64,000 nt of DNA from CAKZSB01 sp964646405 (GTDB lineage Bacteria > Pseudomonadota > Gammaproteobacteria > Granulosicoccales > Granulosicoccaceae), in assembly GCA_964646405.1 (NCBI GenBank), contig CAZYDV010000003.1:3527-67526 (forward strand), read 5' to 3'. This document shows, piece by piece, positions 16,496 through 25,467 of this stretch. A model generated the notes under the pieces. It searched no databases, was not told the origin of the DNA, and worked only from the letters and a program-made list of their open reading frames with translations. Positions within the stretch are counted from its first letter, which is position 1; each line of letters opens with the position of its first letter. The translations under genes were made by a program, and so were the position numbers.

Positions 16496-17899
16496 ATGGT
16501 TCAAACCCCCGAGCCCAAAGCATCACTTGAATCGTTTTTTGCCGGCCAGTTCAGAGACCGGGCATTTTTCATTTCGCTCGCACCAATCCTGGCTTTGTGG
16601 ACAGTGGTATGTGTGATCTCACGGGATCCGGGCCGCTATGCGGTGCTGCAGTTTTTCACCGTATCTGCCCTGATGCTGCTGATTACACTTGCGTTACTAT
16701 ATTTCTGCCATCGTCATCAACGCCGGTTACCGTTCACACTGATATTGCTCAGTGCGATTACGCTGCGACTCATCTCATTGACCGGCGAACCGCTATTCGA
16801 AGACGACTACTACCGCTATATGTGGGACGGTTACCAAACCGCCACCATCGGCAACCCCTACCTGCTCCCACCCTCGTATTTCTTCGATGAAGACGTGCCT
16901 CTTCATTTTGAGTCGATTCTGTCTCTGATCAATTACCCTGATGTAGCGACCGTCTACGGACCGTTTAGTCAGTGGATATTTGCATTGGCCTATCACATTG
17001 ATGCGGCTGCCGTCTGGCCCTTGCAGCTACTGGCAGGCATCGCCGATATACTGGTGCTGTGTGCACTCTATGCACTCGGCGCGGGCAATACGTTGCTGCT
17101 CTACGCCTGGTCGCCATTGCTGTTGAAAGAGTTTTCGCTAACTGCGCACCCGGATAGTTACGCCATTGCCGGCATGGTCCTCGGGATTCTTGCACTGCAG
17201 CGCAAGCGCTTGCTTAGCTGCGGCATCGCGCTGGCAATCGGCTTTTCGGCGAAAGTGTTTACCCTGCTGGTCATTCCATTCCTGTTGACTGCAACCCCGT
17301 CACTGCGCGCCTCAATCAAGATCGTGGCAGCATTTGCGGCAACCCTTGTCGGCATCACCACCTGGTACGGTGATCTGATCATTTGGTTTCCGGAGGGCTT
17401 GCAGGCAATGGCACAGAACTGGCTCTTCAACGCGCCGCTATACCTGCTGTTTTTACCCTACCTTTCATTCCAGTCCGTAAAGATCATGTTGCTGGCTTTG
17501 TTTTGCATAGCCACGCTAATAATGTTACTGCCGCGCGCCAGCGTGTGGTGGCGCGCCGGCGGGCCAGAAAATACCGACCCTGCCTGGGTGGACACCCGAG
17601 CAGGCTTCCGCGGAGACTGGCTCTTCATGATGTTTCTATTGTGCCTCCCGGTTGCCAACCCCTGGTATCTGGCCTGGGCGTTGCCGTTTGCCGTCTTATA
17701 CCGCAGCGTCTGGGCATGGATCGCCAGTGTGGCGATATTACTGTCGTACCACTATGGTGTTTACGTGGGCGCCCCGGGCAGTGGCTACCAGCAACTGCGC
17801 GTTTCAATTGTATCTATCGAGTACGGCCTGATAGTCGCCGGCTGGGCGATTTCTATCGCGATGGCGTGGTATCGAAAAACTCCAGCCAGCGAGCGCTGA
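16496..17899 (+). CDS. Integral-membrane mannosyltransferase-like glycosyltransferase
   Basis: 467 aa with about twelve hydrophobic segments. The motif FEDDYYRYMWDGYQTATIGNPYLLPP, an acidic first loop followed by NPY, and KEFSLTAHPDSYA are typical of GT-C enzymes that use polyprenyl-phosphate sugars (GT39/87 or related). A central loop around 345-370 is polar, and VANPWYLAWALPF is a conserved late block. The substrate is unknown. The divergent GT2 next door could supply the lipid-linked donor. No strong RBS precedes the ATG at 16496, so a start a little downstream is possible. Confidence 0.75.
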   Translation: MVQTPEPKASLESFFAGQFRDRAFFISLAPILALWTVVCVISRDPGRYAVLQFFTVSALMLLITLALLYFCHRHQRRLPFTLILLSAITLRLISLTGEPLFEDDYYRYMWDGYQTATIGNPYLLPPSYFFDEDVPLHFESILSLINYPDVATVYGPFSQWIFALAYHIDAAAVWPLQLLAGIADILVLCALYALGAGNTLLLYAWSPLLLKEFSLTAHPDSYAIAGMVLGILALQRKRLLSCGIALAIGFSAKVFTLLVIPFLLTATPSLRASIKIVAAFAATLVGITTWYGDLIIWFPEGLQAMAQNWLFNAPLYLLFLPYLSFQSVKIMLLALFCIATLIMLLPRASVWWRAGGPENTDPAWVDTRAGFRGDWLFMMFLLCLPVANPWYLAWALPFAVLYRSVWAWIASVAILLSYHYGVYVGAPGSGYQQLRVSIVSIEYGLIVAGWAISIAMAWYRKTPASER

Positions 17900-17967
17900 A
17901 CAACAAAAATTGAACAGTCCGTTAGAGTTTTTCCAAAACGAAATGTCGGCTGCGCCTGCGACTCAGA

Positions 17968-18351
17968 CTAGCGCAACCGCAGCTTGAATCTTTTATTCAG
18001 GTAATACAGCACCGCCTGGCCCTGCTCTTCTGCAACCACGTCGGAGATTCGAAGATCCGGATTGTCACAACTGTACAGGCTTGCGACAAAATCACTAGCC
18101 GGGCCGCTCTTAAAAGGACGCACCGATTTGCGGCTGAGTTTCTTCAGGCCATCGGCAGTTTTCAGGCAATACTGCAGGCGCGCGCCGTCTACTGTGCCGG
18201 ACTTGTAGTGTGCCTTGCCCAGTTCGTATTGCTGATCAATCTTTCGTTGAGAAAATCCACCTTGATTGAACCCGCCACCGTCAGAGCCCAGAGTGACGGG
18301 GGACACGACCAATACCAGCGCGGCTGCTATCGAACGGATGACTAATTTCAT
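17968..18351 (-). CDS. Secreted hypothetical protein
   Basis: 127 aa with a signal peptide (MKLVIRSIAAALVLVVSPVTLGS). The mature part starts with a Gly-rich segment (GGGFNQGGFSQ), then YELGKAHYKSG, RLQYCLKTADGLKKLSRKSVRPFK and a second cysteine in SLYSCDNPD. The two spaced cysteines and the TPR-like helix recall small periplasmic proteins of unknown function in Gammaproteobacteria. No operon partner: both neighbours point away or start far off. Confidence 0.6.
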   Translation of the reverse strand: MKLVIRSIAAALVLVVSPVTLGSDGGGFNQGGFSQRKIDQQYELGKAHYKSGTVDGARLQYCLKTADGLKKLSRKSVRPFKSGPASDFVASLYSCDNPDLRISDVVAEEQGQAVLYYLNKRFKLRLR

Positions 18352-18556
18352 TGCTGCTCACAAGTTGTGTTCGGTTTCTCTATCGACTCTACCTTGCAAT
18401 TGAAGTTCCAGCGAGCGCAACGGTTCGGAACATCCCAGTCGAAAGGTGGGCGGTGTCCGTGGTGTTTAAGTGTGTTACCCCGGCACAAAGCAAAATTTCA
18501 CATTTTCATCACAGCTGGTATTCTGAGCAGTGAATTCCACCGTAACAGGCACACTC

Positions 18557-19336
18557 ATGCCCGATATCGATCGCGCTGCAGAAGTCATTCGCCAGTGCTG
18601 GCGACACAATGACGCAATCGAATACAAGAAAGGGGACCTTTGGCCCGATACCGCCGAACAGGGTTACGCGGTGCAGGCACAACTGGCGAAACTCAGACGC
18701 GAACCGGTAGCCGGTTGGAAGATCGCTGCCACCGCGATCGCCGGAAGAACGCATATCAATGTCGATCGGCCACTGGCCGGACGCCTGTTCCCATCGATCT
18801 GCCACGGCGACGGCGCGGCCGTGCCGTTCGGGCGCAACCGCATGGCAGTGGCTGAGGCCGAGTTTGCATTCACCCTGGGCACAGACTTGCCACCACAAAC
18901 TTCACCTTATAGCGATAGCGACGTACTGGCGGCCATTGAATCGGTCCACCCCGGGCTGGAATTCCCGGATTCCCGGTTTATCGATTTCACGCTTCCGGGA
19001 ACCGCCGGGCTGATTGCCGACAATGCCTGCGCCGCACATTTTGTGTTGGGGGAAGCTTCGGCACAGTCATTCGACGCCGCAACGCTCGCGGCCCATTCAA
19101 CTACCCTCTACGTCAATGATGAAGCTGTCACTCAAGGACACGGTGCGGACGCGCTTGATGGACCAGTGAGCGCACTCGTCTGGATCGCGAATACACTAAG
19201 CGAGCTGGGTATCGGTTTGACGTCCGGTCAATTCGTCACGACTGGCGTGACTGGAAAGCCCAGCCCGATAAGAAAGGGCGATTCGGTACGCGCTGATCTG
19301 GGCATCTACGGATCGGTGTCAGCCAGACTCGTGTAG
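18557..19336 (+). CDS. 2-keto-4-pentenoate hydratase/2-oxohepta-3-ene-1,7-dioate hydratase family (MhpD-like)
   Basis: 259 aa from ATG 18557 (AACAGG seven bases upstream); GTG 18530 is an alternative. Family blocks are GYAVQAQLAKLRREPVAGWKIAAT, FGRNRMAVAEAEFAFTLG (the Glu pair that binds the divalent metal), SVHPGLEFPDSRF, GTAGLIADNACAAHFVLG and TGVTGKPSPIRKGDSVRADLG. These cytoplasmic FAH-fold enzymes hydrate 2-hydroxypenta-2,4-dienoates or decarboxylate oxo-acids in meta-cleavage pathways. No other aromatic-degradation gene is adjacent, so the exact substrate stays open. Confidence 0.85.
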   Translation: MPDIDRAAEVIRQCWRHNDAIEYKKGDLWPDTAEQGYAVQAQLAKLRREPVAGWKIAATAIAGRTHINVDRPLAGRLFPSICHGDGAAVPFGRNRMAVAEAEFAFTLGTDLPPQTSPYSDSDVLAAIESVHPGLEFPDSRFIDFTLPGTAGLIADNACAAHFVLGEASAQSFDAATLAAHSTTLYVNDEAVTQGHGADALDGPVSALVWIANTLSELGIGLTSGQFVTTGVTGKPSPIRKGDSVRADLGIYGSVSARLV

Positions 19337-19440
19337 AACCAAGCCACCGCCTGAGTGTCGAAGCTGTCGAAGACACGGGGCAGACAGACACGATTCACTC
19401 AACGCGTCTGCCCAACACTCACCTGCAGGGGATGTTAGCC

Positions 19441-20397
19441 ATGCAATCGATTGACCCGAATCTTATCCGACACACCGCCGGCACTGTACTGGTGGCCCTG
19501 TTACTCACCGCCTGCGGCTCAGGCAATTCAGATTCAGCTTCCGATGACATTGAATCGATGGAACAGACAGAATTCCCCACCATCGATCCGACGACGCAAG
19601 TGGCAATCGACCCCTCACAAGCCGATCTGCTCGAACAGATCGGCCCCGAATCCATCGGCGGCAATAGTGACAATGTACTCGCCGACGACAATGGCGATCT
19701 GCTGCCCGCCGTTTTTCCGACGGCTACTGGTATCGACCTCGCTTATGCACAATCGGGCGCAGCTCTGGTGATGCAGCTCAATGATTCGCTGGTACTACCC
19801 GCCGACATCGACGTCAACTTCGCCGATTGTGGCACCGCGAACGCGTTCTTCGTACCAGCCGGCTTCAGAGAGGGTCAGAGTGCCGGCGGCTCAATCATTA
19901 TGTGCCACGAACTGACCGAACTATTCCTAAATCTCTTTGGTGACAGTGAGCAAGCCTTCCTCTCATCAACATTTGTACTGATGCATGAGTTGGGTCATGC
20001 CCTGGTTGATCAGCTGGACCTGCCAGTTCTTGGCATCGAAGAATCTTATGTAGATGGTATGGGTGCTGTGTTCATGGGCGAGTCAGGGCTCTCCCTGGGC
20101 ACCGTGCTGGCAGGCTGGTTCTTTTTCAGCCAGCCAGAAACACCCTTTTTTGACAGTCACCGCGCCGGACCACAACGACTGGGGGATCTGGCTTGCTGGG
20201 GCGTTGGAGCGGATCCTTCATTGCTGGACGATCCGATGATCGACAGCATCGCACAACAGCTTATCACCGGCGGCAGAAACTGCACCGCGGAATACGCACA
20301 GCAACTGGATGGATTTAACGCGGTACTGGATCAGAATATTCGCGGCGGGCTCAGGACCCTATCGATACCGGATGTTGAAAGTACCGAATCGAACTGA
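19441..20397 (+). CDS. DUF4344-like lipoprotein with HELGH metallopeptidase motif
   Basis: 318 aa. Start at ATG 19441, with AGGGG ten bases upstream; the ATG at 19432 is too near the RBS. Lipobox LLTACGSG (Cys25), an acidic Ser/Asp-rich linker, then a domain with a zinc-metallopeptidase motif HELGH (182-186) in SSTFVLMHELGHALVDQLDLPVLG, and downstream acidic EESYVDGMGAV as likely third ligand region. Other family cysteines are FADCGTANAFF and DLACWGVGADP. This fits the DUF4344 putative metallopeptidases; substrate unknown. Outer-membrane or periplasmic by its lipid anchor. Confidence 0.8.
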   Translation: MQSIDPNLIRHTAGTVLVALLLTACGSGNSDSASDDIESMEQTEFPTIDPTTQVAIDPSQADLLEQIGPESIGGNSDNVLADDNGDLLPAVFPTATGIDLAYAQSGAALVMQLNDSLVLPADIDVNFADCGTANAFFVPAGFREGQSAGGSIIMCHELTELFLNLFGDSEQAFLSSTFVLMHELGHALVDQLDLPVLGIEESYVDGMGAVFMGESGLSLGTVLAGWFFFSQPETPFFDSHRAGPQRLGDLACWGVGADPSLLDDPMIDSIAQQLITGGRNCTAEYAQQLDGFNAVLDQNIRGGLRTLSIPDVESTESN

Positions 20398-20431
20398 CTC
20401 GCCCGCGTTTGGTTTTTACTAAGCGCAATTG

Positions 20432-22771
20432 CTAGCCCGCAAGCCAAGTGGCTATCTCGCGCCTCGCCGTTTGATAGCCATCTTCCATAATCTGTTCACG
20501 GCTGTCGTAGTCCATCATTCGATACTTGCGAACAGGCGGATGAATCGACAAATCCGCGTGTTCCCTCTGTTCGGGCACCCGTCCTACCGCTCCAATGGCA
20601 CTGATCGCCAGAATAGTCGCTGACAACGAGGGAGAACGATATGGCTTGATGAACGGAATAACTCTTCTGATCAACTGCCGCCAGCCAGACAACGCCGTAC
20701 CATACTCGAATTTTCCATGCATCCCGGTACCCCCGGAAACGTCAACACCAATAACGGTTCCACATCCAGGGTCGCTGCGCATGATCTCAACCGGCATCGC
20801 ATTCAGCATGGCGCCGTCTGCAAGCAGACTCTCACCATCGGCTACCGGCGGCAGCATGATCGGCAGACTGGCGCTGGCTCTAACGTATTTCCAGAGAGCC
20901 CCCCGGCGATGAACCACTTCCGTGGCATCCGACAGGCTGATCGATACACAATAAAAAGACTGCCACAAATCTTCTATTTTTACATCACCAACAAAAGATC
21001 TCAGCAACGATGAAAACCGTTCGCCTTTAAACAACGAAGTGGAAGGGAACGTATAGTCATTCATGTTACTGCGCTTGCCATACTTGATCACAAGTTCGCG
21101 GGCCTGTTCATCATTGTGCCCCGCGACAATAATCGATGCTGAAATAGCACCTGCGCTTGCTCCACCAAAAAGATCAATCGGCACGCCCGCTTCGTGCATG
21201 GCCCGTATGACCCCGACATGCGCAAACCCGCGAGCAGCCCCGCCACTGAGGACCAGGCCAATTCCGCGATGGGTAATCAACCGGGACACACGTGCAATGT
21301 CACTGGTGGCCGGATCTTTCCAGCTATCATCATCAGTATCTGACCACCGCACATGGTGATGAGAATCAACGGCGAGCCTGGCCAGCCATCGACTGGTGCC
21401 TTCGGGCATTGTGCGATTGTGTGGATGCAGCAATATCAGACTGCAGTCCGGATTCAATTGGGGTTCACTCTCGCGGTTACCAGCGCACAATGGCAGCTCA
21501 ACGGCGTCGACATCATCGTCAGCAAAAGCGACGAATATCAGGTGGTCTGCCAACGCTGAAATTCTGGATAGCCATTGTGTGCCACCCGCTTCATGCTGAT
21601 GGTGAGTTGTGGCATAAAACAAATACTCGTGGCGTTCTTCCTGCTCGCCAATCCAGCCTGCCAGACGAAGCTCGGCCGGCGTACCGGCAGAAGCGTTGGC
21701 AATCCCCGGTTCGCCCAGTGCATTGTCGACCACTTGCTCATCAATGTAGCCAACGTTTATTTCCTCGCACGTTGTTTTTTTCTTTTCCCACGGATGTTCG
21801 ATATGCCAGCACAGTCGCTTCGACAGCTTATCGATAGGTAAAACAGCTCTGGCGTCACCGGCGTGCAATCCAATCACTGCAAACGTACGATTTTCTTTCT
21901 TTTGTGGTTTCGCCAGCCGACCCAGAATTCGCGAAGAAAAAAGTTCAGTCAGCGGTCTGGGGTATTTTTGTAGCAATCGATAGTAGGCATCCGTATCCAG
22001 CCTGCCAACCAGGCTGTCACGCAATGCATAGACAGTCGCATTGCGCGGCTCACCGCTCAGAAGCCCCATCTCTCCCACAGTCTGGCCGTGGCCAATGTCT
22101 GCCAGTGGCTTCAGATTGACGTGAATGCCGTCTGTAGGATCCGACTGATCAGCCGATGCAATCTCTTCAAAAACACGCAAACGACCGTGAACCACGATGT
22201 ACAGCGAATCACTCTGTTCCCCCTGGGCCATCAGCCGATCACCCTTTGTTAACGCTACTAACTGAATTTCCTGCTGAAGATCATGCAGTATTGGCGCATC
22301 CAGCGCGCCAAGAACCTGGTTCTTGAACAGTGCGCTCGCAAGGTTGGCAGCTTGCAGTCTTGATCGCACTGCAGACTCAACATTTTTGCGCAAGCCCGGC
22401 AGGCGCGCTGCCAGTTGATCAAACTCCTGCCGCGTAATGCGATATACGGTCGAGGGGCAAACAACTCTGACACTGGCAGAGCGCCTGGCACCGGTTAGTA
22501 CAGCCGATTCCCCGACGGTTTGTCCGGGTAGAACAGTGTTGACCACTCGCTCTGTAGACTGTCTATCCAGCAGAAAAACTTCCAGCTCGCCGGACACGAG
22601 CAGATACATGTCTGAATCTTCTGCTCCGTTGCGAATGAGCAGCTGTCCCGACTCCAAACTTATTTCGGTGCAAATTTCCGCCAGTGCTGCGCAAGTTTCG
22701 ACGTCAAGCTGATCAAACAGATCGACAGACTGGATAAATCCCGGATTCAAAATCTTGACCAGTAGCGCCAT
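20432..22771 (-). CDS. Patatin-like phospholipase with tandem cNMP-binding domains (NTE/RssA-like)
   Basis: 779 aa. Two cyclic-nucleotide-binding (CAP-type) domains at about 15-130 (LLIRNGAEDSDMYLLVSGELEVF, LPGQTVGESAVLTGARRSASVRV) and 145-280 (LMAQGEQSDSLYIVVHGRLRVFE, TVGEMGLLSGEPRNATVYAL) are followed by a linker and a patatin domain. The oxyanion loop is SGGAARGFAHVG (about 508-519), the nucleophile serine is in GGASAG (about 536) and the catalytic Asp in ADGAML (about 652). This is the neuropathy-target-esterase architecture: lysophospholipase activity gated by cNMP. The SAM-domain gene at the window start, if a cyclase, could supply a signal; that is speculation. Confidence 0.9.
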   Translation of the reverse strand: MALLVKILNPGFIQSVDLFDQLDVETCAALAEICTEISLESGQLLIRNGAEDSDMYLLVSGELEVFLLDRQSTERVVNTVLPGQTVGESAVLTGARRSASVRVVCPSTVYRITRQEFDQLAARLPGLRKNVESAVRSRLQAANLASALFKNQVLGALDAPILHDLQQEIQLVALTKGDRLMAQGEQSDSLYIVVHGRLRVFEEIASADQSDPTDGIHVNLKPLADIGHGQTVGEMGLLSGEPRNATVYALRDSLVGRLDTDAYYRLLQKYPRPLTELFSSRILGRLAKPQKKENRTFAVIGLHAGDARAVLPIDKLSKRLCWHIEHPWEKKKTTCEEINVGYIDEQVVDNALGEPGIANASAGTPAELRLAGWIGEQEERHEYLFYATTHHQHEAGGTQWLSRISALADHLIFVAFADDDVDAVELPLCAGNRESEPQLNPDCSLILLHPHNRTMPEGTSRWLARLAVDSHHHVRWSDTDDDSWKDPATSDIARVSRLITHRGIGLVLSGGAARGFAHVGVIRAMHEAGVPIDLFGGASAGAISASIIVAGHNDEQARELVIKYGKRSNMNDYTFPSTSLFKGERFSSLLRSFVGDVKIEDLWQSFYCVSISLSDATEVVHRRGALWKYVRASASLPIMLPPVADGESLLADGAMLNAMPVEIMRSDPGCGTVIGVDVSGGTGMHGKFEYGTALSGWRQLIRRVIPFIKPYRSPSLSATILAISAIGAVGRVPEQREHADLSIHPPVRKYRMMDYDSREQIMEDGYQTARREIATWLAG

Positions 22772-22898
22772 GAGGCTTTTGTGACGTTTGAGTATCAGCT
22801 ATAGATACCAACGACTCAATGCAGACAGTCTGGATTTTTACACTTCGTCGCAGGAAAGTTGCGTGTGCAGTCACAACACCGCTTGGCCGTACGGGTGA

Positions 22899-23552
22899 CT
22901 ACCCGCCCAGCCGCGACAACATAAAATCGGCAGCTTCCAGGATGTGCTCACGGGCAAGCTGCTCGGCCCGATCGCCATCACCGTCTGTCACACACTCCAG
23001 CAACACCTTGTGCTGATCCCAGATATTGCGCGGTTGATCGTCGCGAATCAGCACTTCGCCCATGACGCGCTGCGCCTGAATCCAGTGGGAATCCATCGCC
23101 GGCGCGATCAGTGGGTTGCCGGATAGCTCGTAGACAAACTGATGAAAAGCCATATCGGCTGCGATCATGTCGGGTACCGAACAATTCGCCACCGCTTTCT
23201 GCCCGGCCTGAACGTGGGCCCTGCCCTCTTTCACTGCACGTTCGGTATTGCCAAGCGCCGCCTGCCGAAAGGCGAGCCCCTCGATTACGGCTCGCATGTC
23301 GTACATATTGCGCACGTAGTCCAGATCGAGTGCGGACACCAGCAGGCCGCGCCCGGGGGCATCGCTAAGAACCCGTTGATTGCGCAGTAACAACAGGGCC
23401 TGCTGCACGGGTTGCCGTGAGACGCCCAGCCGTTGCGCGATCTGCTCCTGAATGATGCGTTCACCCGGTGCGAGATTGCCGGAGGCTATTTCCGCCAGCA
23501 CGGCTGCATGCACTCGCTCAACCAGTTTGGGGGAAGTATCTAGTTGTTTCAT
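22899..23552 (-). CDS. GntR-family regulator, FadR subfamily
   Basis: 217 aa from ATG 23552 (MKQLDTSPKL). N-terminal winged HTH (LAPGERIIQEQIAQRLGVSRQPVQQALLLLRNQRVL) and a C-terminal FCD effector domain (DYVRNMYDMRAVIEGLAFRQAA, MAFHQFVYELSGNPLI, HKVLLECVTDGDGDRAEQLAREHI) with the helices that bind metal and carboxylic ligands. It lies 50 bases downstream of the ThDP-enzyme gene on the same strand. It is the best candidate to bind the 24-bp element at 25406-25429 and its near-copy at 41174-41197; its ligand would be an acid of the pathway. Confidence 0.9.
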   Translation of the reverse strand: MKQLDTSPKLVERVHAAVLAEIASGNLAPGERIIQEQIAQRLGVSRQPVQQALLLLRNQRVLSDAPGRGLLVSALDLDYVRNMYDMRAVIEGLAFRQAALGNTERAVKEGRAHVQAGQKAVANCSVPDMIAADMAFHQFVYELSGNPLIAPAMDSHWIQAQRVMGEVLIRDDQPRNIWDQHKVLLECVTDGDGDRAEQLAREHILEAADFMLSRLGG

Positions 23553-23602
23553 GCGCGGAATCATATCGCATTGGAATAGCCGGTGCTGTGCACCACCAAC
23601 CG

Positions 23603-25333
23603 CTAATTCGACCCATCGCGCCATGCCCGTTCGATACTGTCCCAAGCCTCCAGCGCCTGCAAATCCGGTACCCAGGCAAGTCCCGATTTGGCATCGGAGG
23701 AGACCGCCTCGGGGGTGACGACCACATCGAGCAAAGCCGGTCTATGGGCCATCGCCTCGGCAATCGCCGCCGACAGATCGTCCGGGTTTTCAACGCGACG
23801 ACCGTACATGCCAAACGCCCGTGCCATCGCTGCATGATCGGCAAATTGCAGATGCGTGCCGACGGTGTCACCGTAGTTTTCCTGCTGGTCTCTGACCTCG
23901 ATCGCCCACGAACCGTTATTCGCCACCACGATCAACACCGGCGCGTTGTGGCGCACCGCCGTGTCGATTTCCATCGCGTTGAATCCAAACGCACCGTCCC
24001 CGGTGGCGACAATCACGGGTCTGTCGGGACAGGCCAGGCTTGCGGCAATGCCAAACGGCGTGCCCACGCCAATGCAACCGAGCGAGCCCGGATCCAGATA
24101 GGTGCTGGCCGGCAGCCCGATACGCGCGAAGCTTAAGAAATCGCCGCCATCGGCAACGACAATCGCATTGTCCGGCATCGCCTCGCGCAGCGCCGCCAGC
24201 ACCCGGTTGGGATGCATGCGCCCGTCGCTGCCGGGTGGTGCCTGCTTCATGCTCTCGGCGAGTTTCTCCGAGCGCGCCAGATGTTTCTCGCGCAAGCCAT
24301 TAATCCATGCGTTGTCAGTTGCCGGGATCCGGTTACCGGCAAGCGTGAGCATGGCTTCGAGTGTGTTGCTTACCGAGCCCGACAGTTCCACGTCGCCACG
24401 CCGATTGTCGCGAAGCTCGGATGCGCAATCAGCAAGCCGCAGGAATTTCGCCTCGCTAAAAATAGCCGGTGATCCGAACGCCAGTTGAAAGTCGAGCCGC
24501 CGCCCGACAGTGACGACAAGATCGGCCTGCCCAATCACCGAGCCGCGGGTGGCAGCCACCACCGAGGCGTGATCATCGGGCACCAGGCCGCGGCTCTCAC
24601 CAGTATCCAGATAGGCGGCACGCGTACGATCCAGCAGTTTGATCAACGCCTCACCAGCATCGACCGCACCGCGACCCGAGATCACCAGCGGCCGTTTCGC
24701 GGACCACAATAATTCCACCGCGGCGGCAATGGCATCGGCCTCTGGCGTAGTCGCCGGCTGCCGGCCGATTCGCGGCACATACTCGGGCAATTGCACGGCT
24801 TTGGATACTTCGGCGCGCATCACATCGGCCGGAAAATCGAGATAGACCGGGCCGGGTTCACCACCCCGACCGCAGGCCCGCTCGATCGCCTCACCTAATT
24901 CCAGTGGCACCAGATCCGCCTGCCTGACGGTGCGGGCATAGCGGGTAACGGAACGCACCAGATCAGTGTGCACGATATCCTGCAACGCGCCGCGATTTTC
25001 CTGCGGCATCGGCGGCAATCCTGACAACACCAGCACCGGCGCTTTGGCGACATGGGCATTGGCGATACCGGTGATCGCGTTGGTCACCCCCGGCCCCGCC
25101 GTGACCATCGCCACACCCAGCCCGCGCGTCAGTTCCGCGTGTGCGTGCGCCATATAGAGCGCCGCGCGCTCGTCCCTGACATCGACAATCTGAATCCCCT
25201 GCGCGTGCAACTGCATCCACAGCGGCATGATGTGCCCGCCGCACAGCCCGAACACGCGCTCGACGCCAAAGTCACGCAGGGTGCGGGCGATGACTGCCGC
25301 GGTTGATTGGGAGGAAATGGTTGGCGCAGCCAT
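23603..25333 (-). CDS. Thiamine-diphosphate-dependent enzyme (acetolactate-synthase/oxalyl-CoA-decarboxylase superfamily)
   Basis: 576 aa from ATG 25333 (MAAPTISSQS); the frame is open far upstream without family sequence. N-terminal PYR domain with the catalytic Glu55 in VRDERAALYMAHAHAEL and AGPGVTNAITG; a central domain (LVISGRGAVDAGEALIKLLD, TVGRRLDFQLAFG); C-terminal PP domain with the ThDP motif beginning GDGAFGFNAMEIDTAV and ending VVANNGSW. The superfamily includes acetolactate synthase, benzoylformate decarboxylase and oxalyl-CoA decarboxylase; I cannot choose among them by eye. It is divergent from an acyl-CoA synthetase and followed by its probable regulator. Confidence 0.85.
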   Translation of the reverse strand: MAAPTISSQSTAAVIARTLRDFGVERVFGLCGGHIMPLWMQLHAQGIQIVDVRDERAALYMAHAHAELTRGLGVAMVTAGPGVTNAITGIANAHVAKAPVLVLSGLPPMPQENRGALQDIVHTDLVRSVTRYARTVRQADLVPLELGEAIERACGRGGEPGPVYLDFPADVMRAEVSKAVQLPEYVPRIGRQPATTPEADAIAAAVELLWSAKRPLVISGRGAVDAGEALIKLLDRTRAAYLDTGESRGLVPDDHASVVAATRGSVIGQADLVVTVGRRLDFQLAFGSPAIFSEAKFLRLADCASELRDNRRGDVELSGSVSNTLEAMLTLAGNRIPATDNAWINGLREKHLARSEKLAESMKQAPPGSDGRMHPNRVLAALREAMPDNAIVVADGGDFLSFARIGLPASTYLDPGSLGCIGVGTPFGIAASLACPDRPVIVATGDGAFGFNAMEIDTAVRHNAPVLIVVANNGSWAIEVRDQQENYGDTVGTHLQFADHAAMARAFGMYGRRVENPDDLSAAIAEAMAHRPALLDVVVTPEAVSSDAKSGLAWVPDLQALEAWDSIERAWRDGSN

Positions 25334-25405
25334 GAGCAGATTCCGACGTTGAAATGTTGCAGATACGGACGCGGCAATATTTGCCAGATTGCACAGTCTA
25401 TCGTA

Positions 25406-25429
25406 TTCTGAATTCAGAGTGCGGAATAT
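25406..25429. promoter_or_regulatory. Candidate operator, palindromic core TCTGAATTCAGA
   Basis: Within the 134-base divergent promoter between the ThDP enzyme and acyl-CoA synthetase genes. The 24 bases contain the perfect 12-bp palindrome TCTGAATTCAGA followed by GTGCGGAATAT. The same 24 bases, one mismatch, lie in reverse orientation at 41174-41197, 25-48... bases before another operon. Dyad symmetry fits a GntR dimer. Confidence 0.6.
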
Positions 25430-25467
25430 CACAGCATCCCGCACGCTTGCCAGGGAGCCTCTCGGTA